A stretch of 64,000 nt of DNA from NCBI RefSeq assembly GCF_018131225.1, contig NZ_JAFCMM010000001.1, positions 2,790,001 to 2,854,000 on the forward strand, given 5' to 3'. Origin of the DNA: Bradyrhizobium sp. U87765 SZCCT0048. Its GTDB lineage: Bacteria > Pseudomonadota > Alphaproteobacteria > Rhizobiales > Xanthobacteraceae. Shown piece after piece: positions 44,645-53,789 of the stretch (position 1 is its first letter; each line of letters starts with the position of its first letter). The notes below the pieces were generated by a model. The model was given only the letters and a program-made list of their open reading frames with translations. It ran no database searches and was not told where the DNA came from. A program made the translations under genes and the position numbers.

Positions 44645-46471
44645 ATGCCTGTCCGTCAGTTGCCTGAAGCCATCGTCAACCGCATCGCCGCCGGCGAGGT
44701 GGTCGAACGGCCGGCGAGCGCGGTCAAGGAACTGGTCGAGAACGCCATCGATGCCGGCGCCAGCCGGGTCGACATCTTCACCGAAGGCGGCGGGCGGCGC
44801 CGCATCGCGATCACCGACGACGGGCACGGCATGACCCACGCCGACCTTGCCCTCGCCGTCGACCGCCACGCCACCTCCAAGCTCGACGATGAAGACCTGC
44901 TGCGCATCCGCACCCTTGGCTTTCGCGGCGAGGCGCTGCCTTCGATCGGCGCCGTGGCACGGCTGTCGATCACCACGCGGCACGCCAGCGAGCCCCACGC
45001 TTGGGCGCTCGGCGTCGAAGGCGGGGTCAAGTCGGAGATCGCACCGGCCGCCCTGGCTCAAGGGACCCGCGTCGAAGTCAGCGACCTGTTCTTCGCCACC
45101 CCCGCCCGTCTGAAGTTCCTCAAAACCGACCGCACCGAGGCCGAAGCGATCCGCGAGACCGTGCGGCGGCTCGCCATGGCGCGGCCCGACATCGCCTTCG
45201 GCCTGGCCGGCGAGGAGCGCGCGCCCGTGACCTGGGCCGCCGCGCTGCCCGGCGCCGCCGGACGACTGACGCGCCTCGGCGACATTCTGGGCAGCGACTT
45301 CCGCGCCTGCGCCATCGAGGTCCGTGCCGAGCGCGAGGGTACGCTGGTCGAAGGCTATGCCGCGGCCCCGGCGCTGACTCGCGCCAATGCGCTGGGACAA
45401 TATCTGTTCGTCAACGGCCGACCGGTGCGCGACAAGCTGATCCTCGGCGCGGTCCGCGCCGCCTATTCCGACTACCTGCCGCGTGACCGCCACCCGGTGG
45501 TCGCGCTGTTCGTCACTCTCGATCCGCAGGAAGTCGACGCCAACGTCCATCCGGCCAAGACCGAAGTGCGCTTCCGCAATGCCGGCCTCGTGCGCGCGCT
45601 GATCGTCCATGCGCTGAAGGACGGCCTCGCGCGCGAAGGCCGCCGCACCGCCGCCAATGGCGGCGAGGCGGCCGTGATGGCGTTCCGCCCCGGCGCCAGC
45701 CGGCCGATGAACTGGGATTGGCAGCGCTCACCGGCGGCGCCGCCGATGCCGGCCGCCGCCTACGATGGCGCCGCCGAACGGCCTTTCGTGGAAGCCGGCT
45801 TCGCCGCGCCGCCCCAGCCGGTGTTCGACGTCGGCGCGCCGTCCGCCGACATTCGCGCTGCAGCCGCGCCAGCCCCCGCCGACCTGCTCGACCGTCCGCT
45901 CGGCGCCGCGCGAACCCAGATCCACGAAACCTACATCGTGTCGCAGACCCGCGACGGCCTCGTCGTCATCGACCAGCACGCCGCCCACGAGCGCATCGTC
46001 TACGAAAAGCTCAAGGCATCGCTGGCCCGCGATGGCGTGCAGCGCCAGATCCTGCTGATCCCCGAGATCGTCGAGCTCGACGAGGCGACGGTCGAGAAGC
46101 TGGCCGGGCGCGCGAGCGAGCTCGAGCAGTTCGGCCTGGTCATCGAATCCTTCGGCCCGGGCGCCGTCGCGGTGCGCGAAACGCCGTCGCTGCTCGGCAA
46201 GACCGACGCCCGTGCGCTGTTGCGTGACCTCGCCGATCACATGGCGGAGTGGGACGAGGCGCTGCCGCTGGAACGTCGACTGATGCATGTCGCCGCCACC
46301 ATGGCCTGCCACGGCTCGGTGCGCGCCGGGCGGGTGCTCAAGCCCGAGGAAATGAACGCGCTGCTGCGCGAGATGGAAGTGACGCCGAATTCCGGCCAGT
46401 GCAATCACGGCCGGCCGACCTACGTCGAACTCAAGCTCGGCGATATCGAGCGGCTGTTCGGGCGGCGCTAA
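44645..46471 (+). CDS. mutL: DNA mismatch repair protein MutL
   Basis: MutL links MutS mismatch recognition to strand removal. The 608-residue protein has the GHKL ATPase N-terminus: VENAIDAGASRVDIF, DDGHGM, HATSKLDDEDL and GFRGEALPSIGAVA. A proline/alanine-rich linker follows. The C-terminal domain carries the endonuclease motif DQHA-x2-E-x4-E (start Asp443, DQHAAHERIVYE) and ACHGSVRAG plus QCNHGRPT, so this is a nicking MutL, as expected for bacteria lacking MutH. The ATG at 44645 is the conserved start. rsmD normally follows in this group, but here two small genes intervene. Confidence 0.97.
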   Translation: MPVRQLPEAIVNRIAAGEVVERPASAVKELVENAIDAGASRVDIFTEGGGRRRIAITDDGHGMTHADLALAVDRHATSKLDDEDLLRIRTLGFRGEALPSIGAVARLSITTRHASEPHAWALGVEGGVKSEIAPAALAQGTRVEVSDLFFATPARLKFLKTDRTEAEAIRETVRRLAMARPDIAFGLAGEERAPVTWAAALPGAAGRLTRLGDILGSDFRACAIEVRAEREGTLVEGYAAAPALTRANALGQYLFVNGRPVRDKLILGAVRAAYSDYLPRDRHPVVALFVTLDPQEVDANVHPAKTEVRFRNAGLVRALIVHALKDGLAREGRRTAANGGEAAVMAFRPGASRPMNWDWQRSPAAPPMPAAAYDGAAERPFVEAGFAAPPQPVFDVGAPSADIRAAAAPAPADLLDRPLGAARTQIHETYIVSQTRDGLVVIDQHAAHERIVYEKLKASLARDGVQRQILLIPEIVELDEATVEKLAGRASELEQFGLVIESFGPGAVAVRETPSLLGKTDARALLRDLADHMAEWDEALPLERRLMHVAATMACHGSVRAGRVLKPEEMNALLREMEVTPNSGQCNHGRPTYVELKLGDIERLFGRR

Positions 46472-46527
46472 ACGGCAGCGCGACATCGCCTTGTACAGAT
46501 CTGCAATTTTGAGAAGCTCACCCTAGC

Positions 46528-46860
46528 TTACTTACCCGTAGGCTTTTGGCGCTTTAATCGCCTATAGTAAATTGTCGGTCCAGTCGTTTTGTTTCGTCTA
46601 AGTACGAGTTCACGACCATCATTAGTCGGAAACGTTCGAATAGGTTCAAGCGGCTCAGTTGTGGGGGGATCTCCCACCTCATAACCCAACTCTTTCATCT
46701 TCCTGTAGACAGCCATCTGCATATCATTAAGCGCAAGGTGTTTTTGACCGCAGCGTTCGCAGGTAAGCACTAAATTTGAGTTGCGCCTTATGTCTCGACC
46801 GGCAAGAGAAAATAGCTCTCCACACGTAGGGCATGGGAGGCGAAAAACGGTTGCCTTCAT
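46528..46860 (-). CDS. Small zinc-ribbon hypothetical protein
   Basis: A 110-residue protein with two CxxC pairs, Cys10/Cys13 (LPCPTCG) and Cys34/Cys37 (LTCERCG), which should form a zinc ribbon. Between them lies a short strand-forming stretch. A basic tail (VLRRNKTTG, RRLKRQKPTGK) may bind nucleic acid. I do not recognise the family. A very strong Shine-Dalgarno (GGAGGAG) precedes the ATG. Base composition is lower in GC than the neighbouring genes, which suggests acquisition. It is opposite in strand to mutL and is separated from it by 56 bases. Confidence 0.65.
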   Translation of the reverse strand: MKATVFRLPCPTCGELFSLAGRDIRRNSNLVLTCERCGQKHLALNDMQMAVYRKMKELGYEVGDPPTTEPLEPIRTFPTNDGRELVLRRNKTTGPTIYYRRLKRQKPTGK

Positions 46861-47191
46861 CTATCTCCTCCGGAGTCAGCCGAGCCAACAGGACGAAGAG
46901 AAAACTTACTTGAAAACTAGCCACGCAACGTCAAAAGAGAGCCCACATCACAGGCAATCGATCTCAGCTCACGCCCGCACTTCGTCCACACTATGGGCCC
47001 ATGCGCCGACGAACGCTACGAAGCACTAAGATTTACCTCGCATTCCACAAAAGCCGATTTCCAGTTTTTCGGTTCCTGATCCAACATTCTGCTTTAGTCT
47101 TACACGACGCCACGAGCCCAGCAGGCGGAAAAATTGCAGCCGTTTACCGCGGCTATCGTTCGCAAAGAAAATGCAGCTTTGGGGAGCACGA
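46861..47191. other. Lower-GC gap between the two small inserted genes
   Basis: No supported gene in these 331 bases. A 64-codon open frame on the plus strand (47001-47195) is arginine-rich and lacks a ribosome site, so it was not called. The composition is visibly AT-richer than the flanking housekeeping DNA, consistent with a small insertion. No terminal repeats or target duplication were found by eye. Confidence 0.5.
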
Positions 47192-47428
47192 ATGAACCGC
47201 CAGGATCTTAAATCAATAATTCTCGACGCGATTGGAAAGCCGGGCGATAGCCTCTCAATTCCGAAGATCGCAAGATACATATGGGAGAATTACGAGCCTC
47301 AACTGAAAGGGTCTGGCGAATTCTTCTATACTTGGCAGTACGATATGCGGTGGGCAGGCGATAGTTTGGTGAGAGATGGCAAGCTCGACAAGACCGCACA
47401 TCGCGGTATGTGGATGCGCCTAAAATAG
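47192..47428 (+). CDS. Small winged-helix-like protein (Mrr N-terminal domain-like)
   Basis: A 78-residue protein whose whole length resembles the small winged helix found at the N-terminus of Mrr-type restriction proteins. A helix begins at QDLKSIILDAIG. The recognition region is SLSIPKIARYIWENY, and the wing-like end DSLVRDGKLDKTAHRGMWMRL follows the pattern L..-G.L.....RG.W. There is no nuclease domain. It may act as a DNA-binding partner or a remnant. The ATG at 47192 has GGGGAG six bases upstream. It sits with the zinc-ribbon gene in the lower-GC stretch between mutL and rsmD. Confidence 0.6.
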   Translation: MNRQDLKSIILDAIGKPGDSLSIPKIARYIWENYEPQLKGSGEFFYTWQYDMRWAGDSLVRDGKLDKTAHRGMWMRLK

Positions 47429-47433
47429 TTTCT

Positions 47434-47994
47434 TTATACGGACCGCGCCCGCATGATGAAGAACTCGGTGTCGTCGTAGGCGCGGCGCTCGAGCTCTTCG
47501 AACCCCTCGGGCGCGGCAAACCCCGCAGCCTTCGCTTCTTCGACGACGACGAGCGCGCCCGGCCCCAGCCAGCCACCGTCGCGCAGCGCCACAACAGCCT
47601 TGTCGGCAAGCCCCTTGCCGTAGGGCGGATCGAGAAAGGCGAGCGAGAACGGCTCCATCGGATGCGCTGGCCCCGGCTCCGTCGCATCCCGGCGATAGAC
47701 CTTGGAGACACCGCCAAGCCCGAGCGCCTCGACGTTCTGCCGCAGCAGTGCGCGCGCCTCGGCGCCGTTGTCGACGAACAGCACGAACGCGGCGCCGCGC
47801 GACAGCGCCTCGATGCCGAGCGCACCGGTGCCCGCAAACAGGTCGAGCACGCGCGCGCCCTCGACGGGATCGCCGTAAGCGTGGGCGAGGATATTGAACA
47901 GCGACTCGCGCAGCCGGTCCGCCGTCGGGCGGATGTCACGCGAAGTGGGCGACGCGATGGTGCGGCCGCGCAGCCGTCCGCCGACAACCCGCAC
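47434..47994 (-). CDS. rsmD: 16S rRNA (guanine966-N2)-methyltransferase
   Basis: RsmD methylates G966 of 16S rRNA in assembled 30S particles. The 186-residue protein has the start MRVVGGRLRGRTIASP, RPTADRLRESLFNIL, the SAM loop VLDLFAGTGALGIEALSRGA, and the catalytic DPPY in LAFLDPPYGKG. ALVVVEEAK forms the final strands. Its start is 3 bases after the pseudouridine-synthase stop at 47998, so the two are probably one transcript; this pairing is common in Hyphomicrobiales. Confidence 0.95.
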   Translation of the reverse strand: MRVVGGRLRGRTIASPTSRDIRPTADRLRESLFNILAHAYGDPVEGARVLDLFAGTGALGIEALSRGAAFVLFVDNGAEARALLRQNVEALGLGGVSKVYRRDATEPGPAHPMEPFSLAFLDPPYGKGLADKAVVALRDGGWLGPGALVVVEEAKAAGFAAPEGFEELERRAYDDTEFFIMRARSV

Positions 47995-47997
47995 CGG

Positions 47998-50082
47998 TCA
48001 GTCCTTCGGCTCGAGTTCGCGCTTGCCGTGATAGGTGCGCTTGGGGCGGCGATAGGGACGCGCTTCGGCATCCTCATCCTGTTCGCCCGAACGTTCGACG
48101 AGCACGCGACGCCCCTTGCGGTCGGCGACCACGCTGCGCTTGCGTTTCACCGGCGTGTCCTCGTGCACGCGCTCTGCACCTTCGCTGATCTTGCTCGGAC
48201 GCGACGATGCATTGAATTCGGCACCGGCGAGTTCGATGACCTTGTCGCCGAGCTGCTCGCGCAGCACGCGGGTCTTGACCTCGTCGACCTCGCCCTCGCC
48301 AAGCTCGGCGAGCTGGAACGGACCGTAGGACACACGGATCAGGCGGTTCACCTCGAGGCCGAGATGCGCCAGAACGTTGCGCACTTCGCGGTTCTTGCCT
48401 TCGCGGATCGCGAACACGATCCAGACGTTGGCGCCCTGGTCGTGCTCGAGCTGGGCATCGATCGAACCGTACTTGACGCCATCGACCTCGACGCCGTTGC
48501 GCAGTTCGTCGAGCTGGGCCTGGGTCACGGTGCCGTGCGCACGGACGCGATAGCGCCGCAGCCACCCGGTCTCCGGCAGTTCGAGCGCACGGGCGAGGCC
48601 GCCGTCATTGGTCAGCAGCAGCAGGCCTTCGGTGTTGAAATCGAGCCGTCCGATGCTGATCAGGCGCGGTAGATGTTCCGGCAGATTGTCGAACACCGTC
48701 GGCCGTCCTTCCGGATCGGCATGGGTGGTCATGAGGCCGCGCGGCTTGTGGTACAGAAACAGCCGCGTGCGCTCGCGCTCCGGCAACGGCTTGCCGTCGA
48801 CCAGGATGACGTCGCGTTCGGTGACGTCGAGCGCCGGCGAGGTCAGGACGCGGCCGTTGACCGTGACGCGCCCCTGCGTGATCCATTCCTCGGCGTCGCG
48901 GCGCGAGCACAGCCCGGCGCGCGCCAGCCGCTTGGCGATGCGCTCGCCGGACTTCTTGGCCTCCGGGACGGCCGGACGCTTGCTGCGCCGATCAGTCTCC
49001 GGCTTGCGCTCGCGATAGGCGCCGCGTCCGCCGAAGGCCGGCCGCTTGACGAAAATGCGGGACTCGTCCGCCTCGCCGCGCGGACGCTCGTCGCGGCCCT
49101 CGCTGCGGGGATGCTCCTGCCAGTCGCGGCGCTCGCCGCGCGGGCGATCGGATTTGAAGCGCTCGGACTGGGGACGATCCGAACGCGCACGATCGAACTT
49201 GGGACGATCAGACCGATCAAACCTCGGGCGGTCGCCACCGTCGCGATCGTCGCGGGGGCGCGAAAAGCGCGGACGCTCGTCGCCGTCACGGCGACGAACA
49301 TCATCACGCGGCCCCTCTTGACGCTCGCCCTGCGGTCGCTCGCGCCGCTGCCACGGCTTCTCGCCACTGCGGTCGGGCCCGGCGAAATCCTCGCGCGGCT
49401 TGCGCGGGCCACGGCTGAACGGCTTGTCACCGTCGTCGCGGCGGAAACCGCCGCTGCGCGGACGGTCGCCGTCCTTGCGGAAGCCCTCGCCCTTGCCCTT
49501 GAACGGGCGCTTGTCGCCGAACTTGGCTTCGGAGAACCGTCCTGCCGGGCGCCCCTCGCCGCGCGGTGCGCGATCGTCGCGGTCGCGCGGCTTGAACGGG
49601 CGGTCGCCACGATCCTCGCGCGGCTTGAAACGCGGACGATCCTCACCGCCACGATCATCGCGCCGGAAACGCGGACGTTCCTCTCCGCCCCGTTCCTCAC
49701 GCGGCTTGAAACGTGGACGGTCGTCGCCACTCCGCTCCTCGCGCGGCCGGAACGGCTTGCGCGAGCCATGATCGGGCCGGTCGTCGCGATCGAAGCGCGG
49801 ACGCGGACGATCGCGGTCGTCGCGCGAGCGCGGCCCCTTGGCCGCGAACGGCCGCTTGCCGCCCGACGCCTTGTCCCCATAGGGCTTCTTGTCGCCGAAC
49901 GCCTTCTTATCGCCAAACGTCTTCTTGGCCCCATACGGCTTCTTTTCGCCGAAGGATTTACGCTCGCCGAAGTCCTTGCCCCCGCTGCGGGCCGGCCGCT
50001 CGCCGCCGTCGCGCCCCTTGCCGCCGGGGCGGGCGCGGGCGCCGCGCGGAGCTGGTTTGCTGGTATCCCGGTCGCGGGGCAT
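47998..50082 (-). CDS. RluB-type pseudouridine synthase with long disordered N-terminal region
   Basis: A 694-residue protein. Residues 1 to about 370 are an extremely charged, low-complexity head, with many repeats of the DDRPRFKPREER/GEERPRFRRDD kind and KKxYGDKK-type units. An S4 RNA-binding domain (about 379-425) and the pseudouridine synthase domain follow, with the catalytic Asp481 in GRLDFNTEGLLLLTNDG. KPRGLMTTHADPEGRPTVFD and GKNREVRNVLAHLGLEVNRLIRV are RluB/RluE landmarks. A basic tail of about 70 residues ends the protein. The usual family length is 250-330. Target is probably 23S rRNA U2605 by homology. It precedes rsmD. Confidence 0.88.
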   Translation of the reverse strand: MPRDRDTSKPAPRGARARPGGKGRDGGERPARSGGKDFGERKSFGEKKPYGAKKTFGDKKAFGDKKPYGDKASGGKRPFAAKGPRSRDDRDRPRPRFDRDDRPDHGSRKPFRPREERSGDDRPRFKPREERGGEERPRFRRDDRGGEDRPRFKPREDRGDRPFKPRDRDDRAPRGEGRPAGRFSEAKFGDKRPFKGKGEGFRKDGDRPRSGGFRRDDGDKPFSRGPRKPREDFAGPDRSGEKPWQRRERPQGERQEGPRDDVRRRDGDERPRFSRPRDDRDGGDRPRFDRSDRPKFDRARSDRPQSERFKSDRPRGERRDWQEHPRSEGRDERPRGEADESRIFVKRPAFGGRGAYRERKPETDRRSKRPAVPEAKKSGERIAKRLARAGLCSRRDAEEWITQGRVTVNGRVLTSPALDVTERDVILVDGKPLPERERTRLFLYHKPRGLMTTHADPEGRPTVFDNLPEHLPRLISIGRLDFNTEGLLLLTNDGGLARALELPETGWLRRYRVRAHGTVTQAQLDELRNGVEVDGVKYGSIDAQLEHDQGANVWIVFAIREGKNREVRNVLAHLGLEVNRLIRVSYGPFQLAELGEGEVDEVKTRVLREQLGDKVIELAGAEFNASSRPSKISEGAERVHEDTPVKRKRSVVADRKGRRVLVERSGEQDEDAEARPYRRPKRTYHGKRELEPKD

Positions 50083-50230
50083 GACGTCTCTCACGGTAAA
50101 TGGTAACGACCGCCAAGTCCCGATCCGACCTTGTCGGACCAGACCATGGCGACTGGCTTTTTGAGCATGATCGGTTCGGACAACCGCTGTCCGGGCATGC
50201 TCTATCAGAGTTATCGGCCCGAGACGAGGT

Positions 50231-50677
50231 ATGAGCGCACAATCTTTCATGGATTTGGCCCTGAATCAGGCCAAAATCGCCGGAAACAGCGGCGAAGTGC
50301 CGATCGGCTGCGTCGTTGTCCGGGACGGTCAGGTCATCGCCCGGGCCGGAAACCGCACCCTGACTGACCGCGATCCCTCGGCGCACGCCGAAATCCTGGC
50401 GATCCGTGAAGCGGCCGCCGCGCTGGGTAGCGAGCGGCTGGTCGACTGCGACCTCTACGTCACGCTGGAACCCTGCACCATGTGCGCCGGCGCCATCTCC
50501 TTTGCCCGAATCCGCCGCCTGTACTACGGCGCGGCCGATCCCAAGGGCGGCGCGGTGGAATCCGGGGTGCGCTTCTTCGCCTCGCCGACCTGCCACCATG
50601 CGCCGGAGGTCTATTCCGCGGTCGGCGAGACCGAGGCCGCCGCGCTGCTGCGCGACTTCTTCAAGGCCCGCCGCTAG
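50231..50677 (+). CDS. tadA: tRNA-specific adenosine deaminase
   Basis: TadA converts A34 of tRNA-Arg(ACG) to inosine. The 148-residue protein has the zinc/proton-shuttle motif HAE (His52, Glu54 in SAHAEILAIREA) and the PCxxC motif (Cys82, Cys85 in TLEPCTMCAGAI). ARIRRLYYGAADPKGGAVESG is typical of bacterial TadA. It is divergent from the pseudouridine synthase gene and convergent with the GNAT gene. Confidence 0.95.
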   Translation: MSAQSFMDLALNQAKIAGNSGEVPIGCVVVRDGQVIARAGNRTLTDRDPSAHAEILAIREAAAALGSERLVDCDLYVTLEPCTMCAGAISFARIRRLYYGAADPKGGAVESGVRFFASPTCHHAPEVYSAVGETEAAALLRDFFKARR

Positions 50678-50695
50678 CGGGCTGGGCAGGCGCGA

Positions 50696-51145
50696 TCACA
50701 GCTTGAGCTTCATGCCCTCGTGCGAGGCGACGAAGCCAAGCCGGCGGTAGAAGCGCTGAGCGTCGCGGCGATCCTTGTTGGTGGTGAGCTGCAGCACGCG
50801 GCAGTCGGGCCGCGCTTGCGACATTCGCACCGCTTCACTCAGCATCTGCTCGCCGATCTTGCGGCCGCGGAAGCGGCCGTCGACCCGCACGCCCTCGATC
50901 TGCGCGTGCCATCCTCCCTTGAGCAGCAGACCCGGCAGGAAGGTGAGCTGGAAGCAGCCGACGATCTCGCCGTCTTCCTCCCACGCGTAAAGCCCGTTGT
51001 TCGGATCCGCCGCGATGGCGTCGAACGCCGCGAGATACGGCGTCATATCGCCGTTCGGGTCATCCCGCTGCTCGCTGATCTGGTCCTCGGCCAGCAACTG
51101 CATGATACGGGGAATGTCATCTCGCGTCGCCGGGCGCAGCGCCAT
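50696..51145 (-). CDS. GNAT family N-acetyltransferase
   Basis: A 149-residue protein with an N-terminal ALRPATRDDIPRIMQLLAED, the acetyl-CoA binding segment GVRVDGRFRGRKIGEQMLSEAV (R/Q-x-x-G-x-G/A variant), and the C-terminal TNKDRRDAQRFYRRLGFVASHEGMKL typical of the family. The substrate is unknown. Start is the ATG at 51145, three bases after the stop of the dehalogenase-type gene, with a GTG one codon earlier as alternative. The two genes are probably one transcript. Confidence 0.88.
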   Translation of the reverse strand: MALRPATRDDIPRIMQLLAEDQISEQRDDPNGDMTPYLAAFDAIAADPNNGLYAWEEDGEIVGCFQLTFLPGLLLKGGWHAQIEGVRVDGRFRGRKIGEQMLSEAVRMSQARPDCRVLQLTTNKDRRDAQRFYRRLGFVASHEGMKLKL

Positions 51146-51148
51146 CAC

Positions 51149-52051
51149 TCACTCCGAAAAGAAATTCAGCAACGCCGATGCAGTGGCATCGGGGTTCTCC
51201 TCGCACAGGAAATGCCCGGCGTCGACCGCAGCGCCGGACACGTTGGTGGCCCACGCCCGCCAGGCATCGAGCGGCGCGTCGGCGACGCTGGCAAAGCCCG
51301 CCGCGCCCCACAGCGCGAGGAGCGGTGCGGTGATCGTCTTGCCGGCGTTGCGGTCCGCCGTGTCGTGCTCGAGATCGGCGTAAGCGCCGGCGCGATAATC
51401 CTCGCACGCGGCATGGATGCGCAGGGGATCGCGCAGCGCCGTGAGATAGTGCGCCACCGCCCGCGGATCGAACGGGTTCGGCACGTCCTTCTTCGCCCAG
51501 CCCTGGAAGATGGGCCCGAAATAGCCATCCGGATCGGACTGGATCAGCTTTTCCGGCAGCGGCGACGGCTGCGCCAGGAACAGCCAGTGATAGGCGCGCA
51601 GACCGAACGCGCGGTCCATCTTCGCCCAGTAATCATAGGTCGGCAGGATATCGAGCGTGGCGAGCCGTGACAGCCGGCCGGGATGATCGAGCGCGAGGCG
51701 ATAGGTCACCCGGCCGCCGCGATCATGGCCGGCGAGCATGAACTGCGCATGGCCGAACTTGTCCATCACCTCGATCATCGCCTGCGCCATCGCGCGTTTG
51801 GTGAATGGCGTGTGGTCGGCGTCGGTCTTCGGCACATCCGACCAGCCGTAACCGGGCAGATCGGGAATGACGAGCGTGAAGCGGCCGGCGAGCTGCGGCG
51901 CCACCTTGTGCCACATCACGTGGGTCTGCGGATACCCGTGCAGCAGCATCAACGGCGGCCCGTTGCCGCCGATGCGCGCGAAGATGCGACCGCGGCTGGT
52001 CGCGATCCACTCGGATGCAAATCCCGGAAACAGGTCGGCGAGATCGGACAT
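51149..52051 (-). CDS. Fluoroacetate/haloacetate dehalogenase-type alpha/beta hydrolase
   Basis: A 300-residue alpha/beta hydrolase. Relative to the structurally studied Rhodopseudomonas palustris fluoroacetate dehalogenase, every functional residue lies at the same number: nucleophile Asp110, Arg111 and Arg114 (AGHDRGGR), Asp134, halide-pocket His155 and Trp156 (YHW), Trp185, Tyr219 and catalytic His280 (AGHFL). [13 protein letters not shown] and [15 protein letters not shown] are also shared. Cleavage of the C-F bond of fluoroacetate to glycolate is therefore a good prediction, with chloroacetate as the likely alternative. The gene sits before a GNAT gene and 102 bases after purD. Confidence 0.87.
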   Translation of the reverse strand: MSDLADLFPGFASEWIATSRGRIFARIGGNGPPLMLLHGYPQTHVMWHKVAPQLAGRFTLVIPDLPGYGWSDVPKTDADHTPFTKRAMAQAMIEVMDKFGHAQFMLAGHDRGGRVTYRLALDHPGRLSRLATLDILPTYDYWAKMDRAFGLRAYHWLFLAQPSPLPEKLIQSDPDGYFGPIFQGWAKKDVPNPFDPRAVAHYLTALRDPLRIHAACEDYRAGAYADLEHDTADRNAGKTITAPLLALWGAAGFASVADAPLDAWRAWATNVSGAAVDAGHFLCEENPDATASALLNFFSE

Positions 52052-52153
52052 GACGGCACCTCACGGCACACGAACGGGACGGCATGAGTGCCATCCCCGC
52101 GGCCAGCTGGCAACGCTCCGCGGCGCGGAGCTGTTCCCGCGCCGCCGCCGGGC

Positions 52154-53428
52154 TCAGGACTCCCGCGCCACCGCCTGCCAGCCGATGTCGCGGCGGCAGA
52201 AGCCGTCGGGCCAGCGGATACGATCGACCGCCTGGTAGGCGCTCGCCTGCGCCGCGCGCACGCTCGCGCCGCGCGCGGTGACATTGAGCACGCGTCCGCC
52301 ATTGGCGAGGATGCGGTCGCCGTCAGCCCTGGTGCCGGCATGGAAGATCTCGACACCGTCGACCGCGGCCGCAGCGTCGAGGCCCTCGATCACGGTGCCC
52401 TTGGCGTAATCGCCGGGATAGCCCTTCGCGGCCATCACCACGGTCAGCGCCGCGTCGGGATACCAGCGCAGGTCGAAATGCTTGAGCTGGCCATCGCAGG
52501 CCGCGAGCAGCGCCGGCACGAGATCCGACATCATCCGCAGCATCAGCACCTGGCATTCCGGATCGCCGAAGCGGACATTGTATTCGATCAGCCTGGGGCC
52601 ATCCGCCGTGATCATCAGGCCGGCGAACAGCACGCCCTTGTACGGCATGCCCCTGGCCTTCATCGCCCGCAACGTCGGCAGGATGATCTCGTCCATGGTG
52701 CGCTGGCACATCGCGTCGGTCATCACCGGCGCCGGCGAATAGGCGCCCATGCCGCCGGTGTTCGGTCCCTTGTCGCCATCGAAGACGCGCTTGTGGTCCT
52801 GCGCGGTGGCGAGCGCCAGCGCATTGTCGCCGTCGCACAGCACGAAGAACGAGGCTTCCTCGCCGGTCATGAACTCCTCGACCACCGCCTCCGCACCGGC
52901 GGCGCCGAAGCCGCCACCGAGCATCATGTCGATCGCCGCTTCCGCCTCGGCGAGGGTCATGGCGACGACGACGCCCTTGCCTGCAGCGAGGCCATCGGCC
53001 TTGATCACGATCGGCGCGCCCTTGGCACGGATATAGGCCTTGGCGGCATCGACGTCGCGGAAGCGCTCATAGGCCGCGGTCGGGATGTTGTTGGCCTTGC
53101 ACAGATCCTTGGTGAAGCCCTTCGAGCTCTCGAGCTGCGAGGCGGCCTTGCTCGGACCGAACGCCTTGATGCCGGCTGCAGCGAGATCGTCGGCGATTCC
53201 TGCGGCGAGCGGCGCCTCGGGCCCCACGACCACCAGGTCGACCTTGTTGGCCTTGCAGAAGGCGATCACCGCGGCATGGTCGGCGACATCGAGGGCGACG
53301 CATTCGGCCTCGCGCGCGATGCCGGCGTTGCCCGGCGCGCACCACAGCTTGCTGACCAGCGGCGAGCCGGCGATTTTCCAGGCCAGCGCGTGTTCGCGCC
53401 CGCCCGACCCGAGAAGAAGAATATTCAT
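52154..53428 (-). CDS. purD: Phosphoribosylamine--glycine ligase
   Basis: PurD performs the second step of purine synthesis, joining glycine to phosphoribosylamine with ATP. The 424-residue ATP-grasp protein starts with [19 protein letters not shown]. It has the PEAPLAAGI segment, ATP-grasp strands [42 protein letters not shown], and the metal-binding [13 protein letters not shown] region. The ATG at 53428 was preferred over a longer start. It follows the winged-helix regulator at 53486 with a gap of 57 bases and lies on the same strand as the dehalogenase. Confidence 0.96.
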   Translation of the reverse strand: MNILLLGSGGREHALAWKIAGSPLVSKLWCAPGNAGIAREAECVALDVADHAAVIAFCKANKVDLVVVGPEAPLAAGIADDLAAAGIKAFGPSKAASQLESSKGFTKDLCKANNIPTAAYERFRDVDAAKAYIRAKGAPIVIKADGLAAGKGVVVAMTLAEAEAAIDMMLGGGFGAAGAEAVVEEFMTGEEASFFVLCDGDNALALATAQDHKRVFDGDKGPNTGGMGAYSPAPVMTDAMCQRTMDEIILPTLRAMKARGMPYKGVLFAGLMITADGPRLIEYNVRFGDPECQVLMLRMMSDLVPALLAACDGQLKHFDLRWYPDAALTVVMAAKGYPGDYAKGTVIEGLDAAAAVDGVEIFHAGTRADGDRILANGGRVLNVTARGASVRAAQASAYQAVDRIRWPDGFCRRDIGWQAVARES

Positions 53429-53485
53429 GGCGATCTCCTGCCACGCCCGGTTAGCGGGTCGGGACGGGCGACACAAGAGGCGGTT

Positions 53486-53785
53486 TCAGCTCTCGCCGCC
53501 GTCGATGATCTGCCGCAGCAGGGCGACATGGCGGGCGAAGGCGCCCCGGCCGGCCGCCGTGGCGGACACCCGGGTCTGGGGTTTCTTGCCGACGAACGAC
53601 TTGTCGACATCGACATAGGCGGCCTTCGCCAGGGTCTCGATATGGGCGCCGAGATTGCCGTCGGTCGCCCCGGTCAGCTTTTTCAGCCGCACGAATTCCA
53701 GCCCCTCGCCCACCGGCAGGGCGTTCAGCGCTGCCATGATGCGCAGCCGCAGCGGCTGGTGGATGATGTCGTCGAGTTCCGCCAT
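53486..53785 (-). CDS. Winged-helix transcriptional regulator
   Basis: A 99-residue single-domain DNA-binding protein. IHQPLRLRIMAALNALP is the first helix pair, VRLKKLTGATDGNLGAHIETLAKAAYVDV the helix-turn-helix with recognition helix, and KSFVGKKPQTRVSATAAGR the wing. It belongs to a group of small ArsR/MarR-like regulators often encoded next to a membrane protein. The ATG at 53785 lies 4 bases after the stop of that membrane gene (53790), so it is likely co-transcribed and may regulate the same unit. Ligand unknown. Confidence 0.85.
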   Translation of the reverse strand: MAELDDIIHQPLRLRIMAALNALPVGEGLEFVRLKKLTGATDGNLGAHIETLAKAAYVDVDKSFVGKKPQTRVSATAAGRGAFARHVALLRQIIDGGES

Positions 53786-53789
53786 GGCG

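Noticed and set aside
47001..47195. 64-codon open frame in the lower-GC gap
   Set aside because: No ribosome site, unusual composition, no similarity that I recognise; left uncalled.
48970..49980. Periodic repeats that might suggest a CRISPR array or satellite
   Set aside because: The period follows codons of the Arg/Asp/Pro-rich protein head; repeats are imperfect and there are no unique spacers.
48673..50106. Long open frame on the plus strand opposite the pseudouridine synthase
   Set aside because: It mirrors the repetitive charged coding region on the other strand and gives low-complexity Leu/Ala/Thr-rich sequence with no domain.
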